NCBI GenBank assembly: GCA_028577615.1
Contig: JAJSDU010000018.1
Location: 1-54,769 of the forward strand
Length of the DNA: 54,769 nt
From: Nitrosomonas sp.
Lineage (GTDB): Bacteria > Pseudomonadota > Gammaproteobacteria > Burkholderiales > Nitrosomonadaceae
Direction of reading: 5' to 3'
Positions 42,427-52,403 of the stretch are shown in pieces. The notes beneath the pieces were generated by a model. That model saw nothing but the letters and a program-made list of their open reading frames with translations. It did no database searches and was not told where the DNA came from. Position numbers and translations under genes: made by a program. Each line of letters begins with the position of its first letter. Position 1 is the first letter of the stretch.

Positions 42427-43812
42427 TCAACAAGACGGCGATTCAAACATCGCTATCGATTCCACATGCGCGGTGTGCGGAAACATGTTGACGACACCCG
42501 CAGTCCGCAACTGCCAGCCGCCCTTGTGCACCAGTATCGCAGTATCGCGCGCCAGCGTTTCGGGATTGCACGAAACATAAACCAGGCGTTTGGGCGGGAC
42601 CCGGGTGTCGGCAAGCGCCTGCACGACAGCCAAAGCACCGGCGCGCGGCGGATCGATCAGCACGCGATCTATCCGGCTTGTTTTATTCGAATCATCTGCT
42701 GCATTTGATTTTGCACCATACGTATCCACCAGCCACGCCCAGTCCCCCGCACTCCAGTCAAACAGATTCCGTGCAGAAAAAACCGTGCGCTGCGCCAAAT
42801 CGTTATGCAGTGCAGCCTGCTCAGCGCGCGCAACCAGTCCGGCGGAACCTTCCAGGCCGATGGCCAGCCGTGCGCGGATTGCCAGCGGCAGCGTGAAATT
42901 GCCCAATCCGCAGAAAAAATCAACCACGACATCGCCCGGCTCCGGCGCCAGCAATTCAACGGCGCGACCGACCAGCACGCTATTGAGTTGATGATTGACC
43001 TGGGTAAAGTCTGTCGGCGCGAACGGCAATGTGACACCGAATTCGGGCATCGACAAAGACAGTGCATCGGCATTGCCATCCAGCGGCGCGGCCGTATCGG
43101 GCCCGCCGGGTTGCAGCCACATCGACACGTTATGCGTGCGGCCAAAACGCAACAGCGCTTCATGATCGTCCCGACTGGGCGGATCAAGCACGCGCATCAC
43201 CAGCACAATCGCCTGGTCACCCACCGCCACTTCGATCTGTGGCAATCGCTCGCGAATCGACAAACCTGCGATCAGCGTCCGCAGCGGCATCAAGAGATCG
43301 GACACGGGTTCAGCCAGTATCGCGCACGACTGCATGTCGGCGACAAAACCGCGGACGCGCTCATGAAAGCCCACCAACACTTCGTCTCTGCGCCGTACAT
43401 AGCGTACCGATAGCCGGGCACGGTGACGGTATCCCCAGATTGGACCGTCGATGGGTGGCAGCAACGTTTGAGGCTGAACCTCGGCGATCTGCCACAGCAT
43501 CGTTTCCAGCAACTGCTGTTTGACGGTCAATTGCGCGGTTGCATCGAGGTGCTGCAACCCGCAGCCGCCGCATGCGCCTTTGAAAAAACCAAAGTGCGCA
43601 CACCGTGGCATCACCCTGTCCGGACTCGAACGCAACAGCGCTTCAAGCTGGCCCACTTCGCGGTGCTGTCTTGATTTTACGCGCGAATAACGTACCCGCT
43701 CCTCAGGCAATGCGCCCGCGATGAAAATCTTTCTGTCTTCACACCGCCCTACGCCCCGGCCATCGAGATTCAGCGATTCGATTTCTATTTCAAAAGATTC
43801 TTCCATAACCAA
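42427..43812 (-). CDS. rlmD: 23S rRNA (uracil-1939-C5) methyltransferase
   Basis: A 461-residue protein with an N-terminal TRAM domain (about 5-60), a four-Cys iron-sulfur motif (CAHFGFFKGACGGCGLQHLD at about 72-91) and a SAM-binding domain with VVDFFCGLGNFTLPLA, the DPPRAGA motif and the catalytic Cys in VYVSCNPETLARD. It methylates U1939 of 23S rRNA. The translated start may be ATG 43812 or 43806. It is followed by the M20 gene on the same strand, with only a nine-base gap. Confidence 0.9.
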   Translation of the reverse strand: MVMEESFEIEIESLNLDGRGVGRCEDRKIFIAGALPEERVRYSRVKSRQHREVGQLEALLRSSPDRVMPRCAHFGFFKGACGGCGLQHLDATAQLTVKQQLLETMLWQIAEVQPQTLLPPIDGPIWGYRHRARLSVRYVRRRDEVLVGFHERVRGFVADMQSCAILAEPVSDLLMPLRTLIAGLSIRERLPQIEVAVGDQAIVLVMRVLDPPSRDDHEALLRFGRTHNVSMWLQPGGPDTAAPLDGNADALSLSMPEFGVTLPFAPTDFTQVNHQLNSVLVGRAVELLAPEPGDVVVDFFCGLGNFTLPLAIRARLAIGLEGSAGLVARAEQAALHNDLAQRTVFSARNLFDWSAGDWAWLVDTYGAKSNAADDSNKTSRIDRVLIDPPRAGALAVVQALADTRVPPKRLVYVSCNPETLARDTAILVHKGGWQLRTAGVVNMFPHTAHVESIAMFESPSC

Positions 43813-43821
43813 ACAATTCAG

Positions 43822-44997
43822 CTATTCCGGCAATTCATTTTCAACCAGTTTGGCCCAGTAAGCAGCGCCGAGCGGTAAAATTTCATCATTGAAATCATAA
43901 TGCGGATTATGCAGCAGGCAGCCACCATCCGAACTGCCATTGCCTATCCACAGGTAACAGCCGGGTTTTTGTTGCAGCATAAACGCAAAATCTTCAGCGC
44001 CCATGCTGGGCATTGGATCTGTATCGACGCAACCATCGCCAGCAACAGCAATCGCAGCCCGGATGGCGCTGGCGGTTTCGTCCGGGCTGTTGACCGTTAC
44101 CGGATAACCCGGATTCTCGGGATTAAAGCGAATATCGGCATGAATATTGAAACTGTCCGCCGCTGTCCGAACAAGGTGGCGTATGCTTTGCTCCAGCTGC
44201 GCACGAACGGAATCCTTGAAACAGCGGAATGTGCCGCGTACCACCGCAGATGCGGGCAATGCATTCCAGGTACTGCCGCCATGGATCTGCGTAACGCTGA
44301 GCACCGCGGGATCAACGGGGTCAATCCGGCGGCTGACGATGGTTTGCAATTGCGTAACCAGATGCGCCGCCGCAACCAGCACATCACTCCCCAGATGCGG
44401 CATGGCGGCGTGAGCGGCCTGACCATTGAGGATAATTTCGAAGCAATCGAAAGACGCCATCATGGGACCGGTTTTAACGGCGAAGTGACCGACGGGAAAA
44501 TCGGGAAAATTATGCATGCCGAACACCCGCTGCGCCGGAAATTGTTCAAACAACCCCTCGCTGATCATTTGATGCGCACCCGCTCTGCCTTCTTCCGCCG
44601 GCTGGAAAATAAAATAAACCGTCCCGTCAAAACGGCCGCGACTGGCGAGAAAGCAGGCCGCGCCCAGCAGCATCGCGGTGTGTCCGTCATGACCGCAGGC
44701 GTGCATTTTGCCGTGATGGCGCGATGCATAGTCAAACTGATTCTGTTCCTGAATATACAGCGCATCCATATCTGCGCGCAAAGCCAGACTATGAGCACTG
44801 TTTCCGCGGTGCAACACGCCAACCACACCGGTACTGGCCAGTCCCTGATGCACTTCGACCCCGGCTTGCCGCAACTGATCGGCGATCAGCCGGGCTGTCA
44901 TGTTTTCTTCAAAGGCGGTTTCCGGGTATTGATGTATTTGTCTGCGCCAGCGGCGCATGTCGTCATGCAAGGCGACAATCTCTGGATCAATCTTCAT
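43822..44997 (-). CDS. M20-family amidohydrolase (hippurate hydrolase-like)
   Basis: A 391-residue metallohydrolase. It has the N-terminal dimetal motif RADMDALYIQEQN, MHACGHDGHTAMLLGAA with the metal-binding His residues and Cys, QPAEEGRAGAHQMI, and the C-terminal MGAEDFAFMLQQKPG. Such enzymes remove acyl groups from N-acylated amino acids or peptides. The natural substrate cannot be told from sequence. It has no signal peptide, so it is cytoplasmic. The nearest gene on the same strand upstream is the YciA-like thioesterase. Confidence 0.9.
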   Translation of the reverse strand: MKIDPEIVALHDDMRRWRRQIHQYPETAFEENMTARLIADQLRQAGVEVHQGLASTGVVGVLHRGNSAHSLALRADMDALYIQEQNQFDYASRHHGKMHACGHDGHTAMLLGAACFLASRGRFDGTVYFIFQPAEEGRAGAHQMISEGLFEQFPAQRVFGMHNFPDFPVGHFAVKTGPMMASFDCFEIILNGQAAHAAMPHLGSDVLVAAAHLVTQLQTIVSRRIDPVDPAVLSVTQIHGGSTWNALPASAVVRGTFRCFKDSVRAQLEQSIRHLVRTAADSFNIHADIRFNPENPGYPVTVNSPDETASAIRAAIAVAGDGCVDTDPMPSMGAEDFAFMLQQKPGCYLWIGNGSSDGGCLLHNPHYDFNDEILPLGAAYWAKLVENELPE

Positions 44998-45022
44998 GAT
45001 TTAGAATCATTTATGATACTGT

Positions 45023-45445
45023 TCAGGCGTCCGGCACCTGCCTTGGGCGCCGGTTGTCACCAATAGCCACGTAGGTCAGCACTGCTTCAGTCACTTTAAT
45101 GCAAAGCTCTTCGCGACCCTCGCGCACACCGCGCTGCGCGTACACCGCTACATCGACAGTGATCGACGTACGACCCACCCGGATGATATCGGCGTAAAAA
45201 CTCACCAGATCGCCCACCAGCACCGGCTGTTTGAATACAAAAGAGTTAACCGCAACCGTCGCAACACGTCCATGCGACCGGCGAATCGCAGGAATGCTGC
45301 CCGCCATATCCACCTGCGCCATGATCCACCCGCCAAAAATGTCGCCGGCATAATTGGTATCCGATGGCATGGGCACCATGCGCAGCACAGGCTGCCCTTC
45401 AGGCAAGGGAACATGCAGTTCCGAATCACTTGGCGCATTGTTCAT
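45023..45445 (-). CDS. yciA: Acyl-CoA thioesterase, YciA-like hotdog protein
   Basis: A 140-residue hotdog-fold protein with LRMVPMPSDTNYAGDIFGGW, in which the Asn, Asp and Gly are typical of the YciA family, and RVATVAVNSFVFKQPVLVGDL. It hydrolyses acyl-CoA thioesters and is believed to limit free CoA depletion. Length is normal for the family (about 130-145). It has no signal peptide. It lies 25 bases upstream of the M20 gene, so the two are probably one operon. Confidence 0.87.
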   Translation of the reverse strand: MNNAPSDSELHVPLPEGQPVLRMVPMPSDTNYAGDIFGGWIMAQVDMAGSIPAIRRSHGRVATVAVNSFVFKQPVLVGDLVSFYADIIRVGRTSITVDVAVYAQRGVREGREELCIKVTEAVLTYVAIGDNRRPRQVPDA

Positions 45446-45629
45446 GACGATTTCATGCCTGCAAAAAAATTGCGCGCCGTAATCTACGCAATACTTTGTT
45501 CACGATTCGATACATCTGGGCTTCCATGCCGTTCAATTTTCTCCGATAAGCTTCACCGATCTATTGTACCAAGCAATCATCGTCCGCTCACGGCATACCG
45601 TGGTGTAAAAATTATTGCTTTCTTTATAT

Positions 45630-47990
45630 TCATTGCAAGCGCACTTTTTCAATCATCCTGAATCGAATATCAGCACCTGGAATCAGTTGCATTTTTACAG
45701 CATGCAACTGCCCTTCCGATTTCAAAGCCGGAATAATCAATTCAGAATTATTGAAATAAGCATGGCATCTTCCAGACTCAGAACTCGGCACAATTTCTCC
45801 CTGTATAACCAGATCAGCAATGCCGTACCGGTTAGTATCGGTTTGCAACAAAACTGCCCGATACCAGGTGTTTTTATGTGCAACCCGGACCAAATGTATT
45901 GACCCTGTTTTTGCATCAACATAATTTTTATCAAATTTTTTTACCCGGCATATGTCCTGTAAGCCAAAAATATTGGCGTTCTCTTCAACTTTCCGCCCGA
46001 TTTTTGGGAATAAATTTGAACAGCCCGGATGTTTGATTTTTAGTCGCGCAGGATCGTTTCCACCACCCAGGTAATTCATTTTTCCTTGCGGGTTTTTCCA
46101 AAGCACAGCGATCCCTTCCTGTTGCGCCATACCCGCTTTCAATCGCTGCGGCAGGTAATCCGCTCCTGCAACGAGTAAGAAAGGCGCTTCGATATACTGG
46201 TAAATGATATGACTCAGATTTTCCAGATTGAATAAAACTGTACTTTCAATTTCACCCTGGCGGTCAAAAACAATCAACATGCCATGGCTGAATCCCAGTG
46301 TTTCCGGAGCCAGTGGATATCCGGCAAGATTCATCGTGATTGCACGATCGCCAATCTTGATGACATTGTCCTGAATATCAATGAGATGGTCACTGGAACA
46401 AAAATCGTTTTCCGTATGCGTCAACATATGCCTGTTGATGTATCTCAGCGCATCCAACCGGTCTCTGGAAAAGACGGAATCAACTGAAACGCTTTGGTCT
46501 GCCTTCAGCAGATTATTCCCTGCCAGAAATGCACGCTCATGCCGGACATCCATCGCATGCAACACAGTAGGGGCAACATCCATATGCGTACCGGGGATCG
46601 CAATTTCACCCCTGGCACCGGCATTCAGAATCACGAACAAGAGTTTCCGTTCATAGCCGCTGGGATAATATTGCTGCGCCACATTCCGCATTGCCAGATG
46701 ATCGCTGAAAAGCACGACCAGTGTATTTTCCCAGGCCGGATGTTGACGAATCGACGCCAGAAATTGATTCAACAGGAAATCGGTACAGTGTATGGCATCA
46801 AGCATGGTGTTTTCATAAAACCTGTATCCTGGACAGGTTCTTGAAGCATGACCATCCGGATGATGCGTGTCCAGTGTCAACAATGTCAGATTAAATGGTC
46901 GATGAGACTGCGCCAGTAATTTGAATTTCTCTTCGGCGATGGCGAATAGCGAGTCATCATACAATCCCCATCCGGATAGATAAGTACGATCTTCGAGTAA
47001 ACTGGTAAGCTCCGCGTTTCCGAGCACTTCATCGTAACCATGACTGTCCAGAAAATGTCCTTTCCCGGCAAATTGTGTCGATGCGCCGCCGAGATAGACC
47101 TGATAATACCCCGCTTGCTTCAAAATATCACCCAGGCAAATTGCCCGATTTAGAAATCCGGTTTGTAACATATTGTTGCCACCTGAACCATAACCGTCAA
47201 GTAATGGCGTGCCGCATTGAGATGCGAACATGCCCGCAACGGTCCACCCGGTTCCTTCAGTCTGATGCATGTGTCTGAACGTGAGACCCGATTGTTTGAG
47301 CCTGTTGAGAAACGGCGTCAAACCTGGGAAGATCCGTTCATCCGTATAAATTTCTTCGAGGCTTTCCAGATAAATCAGCAACACATTTTTTCCCGGAACA
47401 ACAAGACCAATCTCAGTCGACAAAGCTTCCGGATTCAACGCCAGTGTGCGCAACGCGACAGGATCAGTCACCTGGCTTCTATCCTCGTGCAACATCATCC
47501 GTATTTGCCTGGCGCTGAATTCTGAAATATCAGGTTCCAGAACAAATAACGCAAATACGAGAAAAAATAGTTGAACTGCTACCGGATAATTTTTGTTCTG
47601 GAAATTTCTGCCGAACCCTGTCCAGCACAGGATCGCAATGACTGCGAAATAAACCAGAACTGCACCTATAACCGGAAGATAGGCGCCTCCTGCTTCCGTA
47701 ATACTGCTCCAGTTAAAATGGAAAAAAAAGCGCTCGTTAAAACTTTCTCCCTGGAAATAAAACGAAGCCGACCGGCTGAGCTCAAAAAACGCCAAAGGAA
47801 AAACCAACACAGAACCCAGCATCCGCCGTGCAGGCTTATGTGTCATCGTTCCAATGATATTCATTAGCGCATACAACGTAATAGCCAGTGCGGCAATAGA
47901 CATGCATAGCCAGAAAGGATCACGCTCAGCACTGTAATAGAACGAAACAGCGACAGGTATGACAAGCAACAGGACTAATTTAACAAACAT
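45630..47990 (-). CDS. LTA-synthase-type sulfatase, phosphoglycerol transferase-like
   Basis: A 786-residue membrane protein. The first 180 residues hold about five membrane segments. The periplasmic sulfatase-fold domain follows: VLLIYLESLEEIY with the metal-binding Glu, EGTGWTVAGMFASQCGTPLL with the nucleophilic Thr, THHPDGH and LFSDHLAMRN with other metal ligands. The arrangement resembles OpgB/MdoB, which transfers phosphoglycerol to periplasmic glucans; the lipoteichoic acid role is excluded in a Gram-negative cell. A C-terminal extension (about 560-786) is of unknown function. The upstream 47991-48462 region is AT-rich and has no gene. Confidence 0.82.
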   Translation of the reverse strand: MFVKLVLLLVIPVAVSFYYSAERDPFWLCMSIAALAITLYALMNIIGTMTHKPARRMLGSVLVFPLAFFELSRSASFYFQGESFNERFFFHFNWSSITEAGGAYLPVIGAVLVYFAVIAILCWTGFGRNFQNKNYPVAVQLFFLVFALFVLEPDISEFSARQIRMMLHEDRSQVTDPVALRTLALNPEALSTEIGLVVPGKNVLLIYLESLEEIYTDERIFPGLTPFLNRLKQSGLTFRHMHQTEGTGWTVAGMFASQCGTPLLDGYGSGGNNMLQTGFLNRAICLGDILKQAGYYQVYLGGASTQFAGKGHFLDSHGYDEVLGNAELTSLLEDRTYLSGWGLYDDSLFAIAEEKFKLLAQSHRPFNLTLLTLDTHHPDGHASRTCPGYRFYENTMLDAIHCTDFLLNQFLASIRQHPAWENTLVVLFSDHLAMRNVAQQYYPSGYERKLLFVILNAGARGEIAIPGTHMDVAPTVLHAMDVRHERAFLAGNNLLKADQSVSVDSVFSRDRLDALRYINRHMLTHTENDFCSSDHLIDIQDNVIKIGDRAITMNLAGYPLAPETLGFSHGMLIVFDRQGEIESTVLFNLENLSHIIYQYIEAPFLLVAGADYLPQRLKAGMAQQEGIAVLWKNPQGKMNYLGGGNDPARLKIKHPGCSNLFPKIGRKVEENANIFGLQDICRVKKFDKNYVDAKTGSIHLVRVAHKNTWYRAVLLQTDTNRYGIADLVIQGEIVPSSESGRCHAYFNNSELIIPALKSEGQLHAVKMQLIPGADIRFRMIEKVRLQ

Positions 47991-48462
47991 GCTTTCTGCA
48001 AAAAATCATGCGTAGCAACAACTCGCGTCAAAAAATTTACCCGCACCATTTTAATACACGAAACACAAACAGCGCTGGCAGAAGAAGAAAGAATCACATC
48101 GGATACTCAATCCAGGAGATAACTGCTCATTACAAAAATCTCATTGCGGAAAATACATAAATATTGTTAAATATCAAGCATTCCTCAAATAAAAAATTAT
48201 TATAGTACACAAGGTTATGCTCTAAATAAATTTAGGATGAATGGTTTGTCATGTTCAGGAGCGGTTCATTGATATTATCTTTTGAATTAAATAAATTCCG
48301 GCTTCTTTTTGTTTATTAAATGACTCGAACATGAATTCACATAAAATGCGAGCAAAATCACAAAATATTACGAACACCCAATTAGATGGATTCGTTTAAA
48401 ACACTACCGCATATTCCGGTTCTGCTGCCAACTTGACAAGTTGATCTGCTATTGAGGAAATC
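47991..48462. other. AT-rich intergenic region with no gene
   Basis: A 472-base divergent gap between the sulfatase gene (minus) and the GGDEF/EAL gene (plus). It is very AT-rich and must contain both promoters. I see no tRNA, repeat, hairpin or terminator that stands out. The GGDEF/EAL gene has a clear RBS (GAGGAAATC). Confidence 0.6.
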
Positions 48463-50784
48463 ATGGATCACATCAAAAAAACCAAATCCCAGCTACTCAA
48501 GGAAATACAGCAACTGCGCTCCGAACTTGTTGATGTCAAGCTGGCGACGGAGAAACGTGCAAAAGAATTGCATATCATTGAGGAACGACTTTCCCTGGTG
48601 ATGCGCGGTGCAACTGATGGGCTCTGGGACTGGAACCTTGAAACAGATGAAGTTTACTATTCACCACGCTGGAAAAGCATGCTGGGCTATGAAGAAAGCG
48701 AGCTGGAAAACAGACTGGACACATGGGTGCGCCTAGTGCACGCGGATGACAGAAACATGGTATTGGGAAAAGTGCAGGATTATCTGGAAGGACGTATACA
48801 CTCATTTGAAATCGAAATGCGTATGCGTCATAAGAAAGGCCACGAAATTTTTGTTTTATCGCGCGCATTTCTGGTAACACGTGAGTCTGATGGTAAGCCG
48901 GTCCGGCTTGTTGGAACGCATGTTGATATAACCGAGAGAAAAAATGCGGAAGTCTTTGATGATCAACACAATAAAATTCTTGAAATGATCGCAATCGGCC
49001 GCCCCGCATCCGAAATATACGATGCGATCGCCTTAATGTATGAAACCCGGCATCCTGGCTTGCGATGTTCAATGCTTGAACTCAGTCACAATAAACTAAT
49101 GCATTGTTGTGCGCCAAGTTTACCCAGGGAATATTGCGATGCAGTGCATGGCCTGGAAAACGGACCGAATGTCGGTTCGTGCGGCACTTCGACATATACG
49201 GGACAACGGGTGCTTGTTGAAAACATAGAAACAGATCCAAAATGGGAAAAAATCAAGCATCTGGCGCTCCCTCATGGTATGCGCTGCTGCTGGTCGGAGC
49301 CGATTCGAGACTCCCGCAGGAGGATTCTGGGGGCATTTGGCATGTATTTCAATTACCCTGCTCTGCCAAATAAAGCACAGCTCAATGATCTTATTTCTGC
49401 GGCCAGACTCGCAGGAATCGTCATGGAAAGAGATCAGATTCAGAAGCACTTGCATACACTAGCCTATATTGATCCGTTAACCGGGCTTGCCAATCGCGCC
49501 TGTTTTTTTCAGCATATTGAACAAATCATCAAATCAACAGCACAGCAAAATCCGCGCCAGGCGCTGATTTATATCGACCTGAACGACTTCAAGGGATTTA
49601 ACGACAGCCTTGGGCACGAGGCGGGTGATTTGCTCCTTAAAAATATTTCGGAACGTTTATTAAACATTTGCTGTGAATCTGATTATATTGCGCGTCTCGG
49701 TGGCGATGAATTCTGCATTTTCCTTACCGAAGGTGAAGAAAATGATGCGGCCAGGGTTGCAAAGCGCTGCCTTGACACGATAACGCAACCAATTGAAATA
49801 TACTCACGAAAACTTATACCCGCCTGCAATATCGGCATTGCTTATTACCCTGATGACGGAAAAGACTTGTCAGCATTATTAAAGGCAGGAGAAACTTCGC
49901 TTTACACAGCAAAAAAATCAGGAATAAATCATTACGCTTTCTACAATGTAGATCTTACTCATCAAGCTGAGTATCGTTTCCAGGTCGAACAAAACTTGCG
50001 GGAAGCAATTGAGAAACAGCAACTATCGCTGGTTTATCAGCCGCAGATTAAAATAGATACGGGAGAAATCTTTGGTGTCGAAATTCTGTCGCGATGGTTT
50101 CATCCGCAATTAGGTCAAATCTCACCCATTGATTTTATCACCACTGCAGAAAGGATCGGCATGATTAAACCGCTGACCGAGTGGGCCTTAAGGACAGCAT
50201 GTTATCAATTAGTTGCCTGGAAGAAAGATGGCCGCCTGACACCGCGCATCGCGGTTAATATATCACCGACCCTTTTTCTCGATAAGGAGCTTGTATCACT
50301 GATTAAACATATTATTACTGAAGCAGGTATAGCTCCATTCGAATTGGAATTAGAAGTAACCGAAGGTGTCGTGCAGACCGATCCACGTAATCTCTCGATT
50401 TTTCAGGACCTGAAAGACCTTGGCGTATTACTGACAATCGATGATTTCGGAACCGGTTATTCATCTTTTGCCTCTCTCAAGCACCTGAAGGTAGATTTTC
50501 TGAAAATTGACAAGTATTTCGTTGACGATATGCTCGTCGATAAGAAAGCATTGACGCTGATCAGCTCAATGATAGAAATGGGCCACAAACTGGGATATGG
50601 AATAATCGCCGAAGGTGTTGAAACGGTAGAGCAGCTTAATATCCTTAAGAATCTTGGCTGTGAAACAGTACAAGGCTATCTGTTCAGCAAACCAGTCAGC
50701 GCCAGTAAAATTTCAAAGTTGCTTAATTGCGCTTCTGCAGACCCGCCGATCTTCCAGCTAAAATCACTGGGATATTCTGCATAA
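48463..50784 (+). CDS. PAS-GAF-GGDEF-EAL cyclic-di-GMP signalling protein
   Basis: A 773-residue protein. A short N-terminal coiled coil (1-40) is followed by a PAS/PAC domain (about 45-165, with GLWDWNLETDEVYYSPRWKS), a GAF-like domain (about 170-325, with cysteines), a GGDEF domain with the intact signature GGDEF at 413-417, and an EAL domain (about 510-765) with EILSRWFHP and DDFGTGYSSFASL. Both catalytic domains look competent, so it can make or break c-di-GMP. No membrane segments are visible. The GAF signature and the Cys-rich MRCCWSEPIRD motif may sense a small molecule or redox state. Confidence 0.92.
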   Translation: MDHIKKTKSQLLKEIQQLRSELVDVKLATEKRAKELHIIEERLSLVMRGATDGLWDWNLETDEVYYSPRWKSMLGYEESELENRLDTWVRLVHADDRNMVLGKVQDYLEGRIHSFEIEMRMRHKKGHEIFVLSRAFLVTRESDGKPVRLVGTHVDITERKNAEVFDDQHNKILEMIAIGRPASEIYDAIALMYETRHPGLRCSMLELSHNKLMHCCAPSLPREYCDAVHGLENGPNVGSCGTSTYTGQRVLVENIETDPKWEKIKHLALPHGMRCCWSEPIRDSRRRILGAFGMYFNYPALPNKAQLNDLISAARLAGIVMERDQIQKHLHTLAYIDPLTGLANRACFFQHIEQIIKSTAQQNPRQALIYIDLNDFKGFNDSLGHEAGDLLLKNISERLLNICCESDYIARLGGDEFCIFLTEGEENDAARVAKRCLDTITQPIEIYSRKLIPACNIGIAYYPDDGKDLSALLKAGETSLYTAKKSGINHYAFYNVDLTHQAEYRFQVEQNLREAIEKQQLSLVYQPQIKIDTGEIFGVEILSRWFHPQLGQISPIDFITTAERIGMIKPLTEWALRTACYQLVAWKKDGRLTPRIAVNISPTLFLDKELVSLIKHIITEAGIAPFELELEVTEGVVQTDPRNLSIFQDLKDLGVLLTIDDFGTGYSSFASLKHLKVDFLKIDKYFVDDMLVDKKALTLISSMIEMGHKLGYGIIAEGVETVEQLNILKNLGCETVQGYLFSKPVSASKISKLLNCASADPPIFQLKSLGYSA

Positions 50785-50794
50785 TATGAATGAC

Positions 50795-50813
50795 AATCAT
50801 CTTTAAAATGATT
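50795..50813. terminator. Weak AT hairpin between convergent genes
   Basis: AATCAT (50795-50800) and ATGATT (50808-50813) form a six-base stem with a seven-base loop, followed by ATTTATT. It lies between the end of the GGDEF/EAL gene and the end of the HAD gene and may serve one or both. AT-rich stem, so low stability. Confidence 0.3.
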
Positions 50814-50841
50814 ATTTATTGAATAATTTACATCTTTCTTA

Positions 50842-51504
50842 TCACCGCAAACTCATCACTGTCCAATCATTTTCTTCAGCATGTTTTTTTAGTACCGTAT
50901 CTGGATCAACAGCCACCGGATGCGTGACTTTACTGAGCAAAGGAAGATCATTCAAAGAATCACTGTAAAACCAGCTTTGCAGGAAAGATAGCCAGGTCAG
51001 ATTATGCTGATCCAACCATGTTTCCAATCGCTCTATTTTTCCCTCCCTAAAACACGGTGTACCGACAACTTTCCCGGTAAATTCACCGTTCTTTATCTCT
51101 GGCTCTGTTGCAATCAGATTATTAATACCCAGGATCTGCGCTATTGGCGCAGTTACGAAACTGTTTGTTGCTGTAATAATTATGCATAAATCGCCATCAA
51201 GCATATGGCTTCCAATAAGTCTTTGTGCGCCTGGTGCAATTAAGGGTACTATTTTTTTTGCTAAGAACTCACTACGCCAAGACTCCAACTGAGTTCTTGG
51301 GTGCCGCGATAACGGTTTAAGTTGAAAATCGAGAAATTCATGAATATCAAGCGTACCCGCCTTATATTGCTCATAGAATTCCAGATTACGCGCTTCATGC
51401 AATTCACGATCAAGTGCTTTTTTTTCGATTAGAAACTGTGCCCACTCAAAATCACTATCGCCCGCTATTAAAGTATTGTCCAGATCAAATAAAGCTAATT
51501 TCAT
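50842..51504 (-). CDS. HAD-superfamily phosphatase (HAD-IB, SerB-like)
   Basis: A 220-residue HAD hydrolase with the nucleophile motif FDLDNTLIAGDSD, IIITATNSF as motif II, and YSDSLNDLPLL as the closing Asp motif. Its size and motifs fit the HAD-IB hydrolases that include SerB and histidinol-phosphatase-like proteins, with a helical cap. It lies 16 bases downstream of hda, as in many betaproteobacteria, so it is probably part of the hda operon. Substrate unknown. Confidence 0.87.
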   Translation of the reverse strand: MKLALFDLDNTLIAGDSDFEWAQFLIEKKALDRELHEARNLEFYEQYKAGTLDIHEFLDFQLKPLSRHPRTQLESWRSEFLAKKIVPLIAPGAQRLIGSHMLDGDLCIIITATNSFVTAPIAQILGINNLIATEPEIKNGEFTGKVVGTPCFREGKIERLETWLDQHNLTWLSFLQSWFYSDSLNDLPLLSKVTHPVAVDPDTVLKKHAEENDWTVMSLR

Positions 51505-51520
51505 GATATATCCTGATATT

Positions 51521-52195
51521 TCAATTCTTTTGGAATAACTCTCTTAACAAATGAATCGTTACTTTACGCTGATGAATCAAAGAATATTTATCCAATTCGT
51601 CTAATTTCATTACTAATGAACGTAAATCCCGTTTGCTGCGCCGCAATAAATATTGACAAATATGCGGCTTCAATGCGAAACCTCGCTCAAGCGCATGCCT
51701 TTGCAAAGCTTCGATCTTTTCCTGTTCTGTGAGTTCGTGTACCTGGTAGATCAGTCCCCAGCACAAACGCGTTACCAGATCTCGCCGCAAATCCAATTGC
51801 GAAGGCACTGTATTGCCGCTGACCACGAGCAAAGCAAACTCTCTATCACGTAGTTGATTATAAATATTGAATAATTTCAATTGTGCGCATTCATCTAGAT
51901 GCTCTACATTATCAATTGCCAAACAGCTTAAATCATCATTGATATCAAAATCTGCGGGCAATTCTCCAGGAAAATAATAAGCAAGCTTCTGTCTATTAAT
52001 AAAATGCTCTACTATTCCTTGTAACAAATGGCTTTTACCACATCCGGAATTACCCCAGAAATAAAAAAATCTTTCATTTTCTTTATCTTGAAGGGTTTTA
52101 TTGAGCATCGCTATGAGCTCCAGATTGCGACCTGGAATGAAGTTTTGTAACGAAGAGTCGGCAATCGGAAGAATATCCAGAATTTGCTGTGTCAT
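51521..52195 (-). CDS. hda: DnaA regulatory inactivator Hda
   Basis: A 224-residue AAA+ protein of the DnaA family. Walker A is GNSGCGKSHLL; Walker B is CLAIDNVEHLD; sensor motifs are near the ends. It lacks the DnaA DNA-binding domain IV, as Hda does. With the sliding clamp it promotes ATP hydrolysis by DnaA after initiation. The N-terminus contains the clamp-binding region (MTQQILDILPIADSSLQNF). Order and direction with the AI-2E permease upstream and the HAD phosphatase downstream are conserved in related bacteria. Confidence 0.92.
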   Translation of the reverse strand: MTQQILDILPIADSSLQNFIPGRNLELIAMLNKTLQDKENERFFYFWGNSGCGKSHLLQGIVEHFINRQKLAYYFPGELPADFDINDDLSCLAIDNVEHLDECAQLKLFNIYNQLRDREFALLVVSGNTVPSQLDLRRDLVTRLCWGLIYQVHELTEQEKIEALQRHALERGFALKPHICQYLLRRSKRDLRSLVMKLDELDKYSLIHQRKVTIHLLRELFQKN

Positions 52196-52403
52196 GAATA
52201 GTTTTTAAGATTCTTCTGATGCCAGTTATAAACTGATTTCATTAATGGATGTTGACATCTTACTGCTGCTAGCCATACTTATGGATACTTTCAAATTCAG
52301 AGTCTTGAATGTGACGGGGCAAGAACGAAAAATCGACGCAGCATAGGATCAACGTATAAGGAAGCATTCTTTTTGAACAACAATGCACTGTGAAAATTAA
52401 TTA

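Noticed and set aside
43900-45066. 388-codon plus-strand ORF
   Set aside because: Antisense of the M20 amidohydrolase gene, which has all its catalytic motifs.
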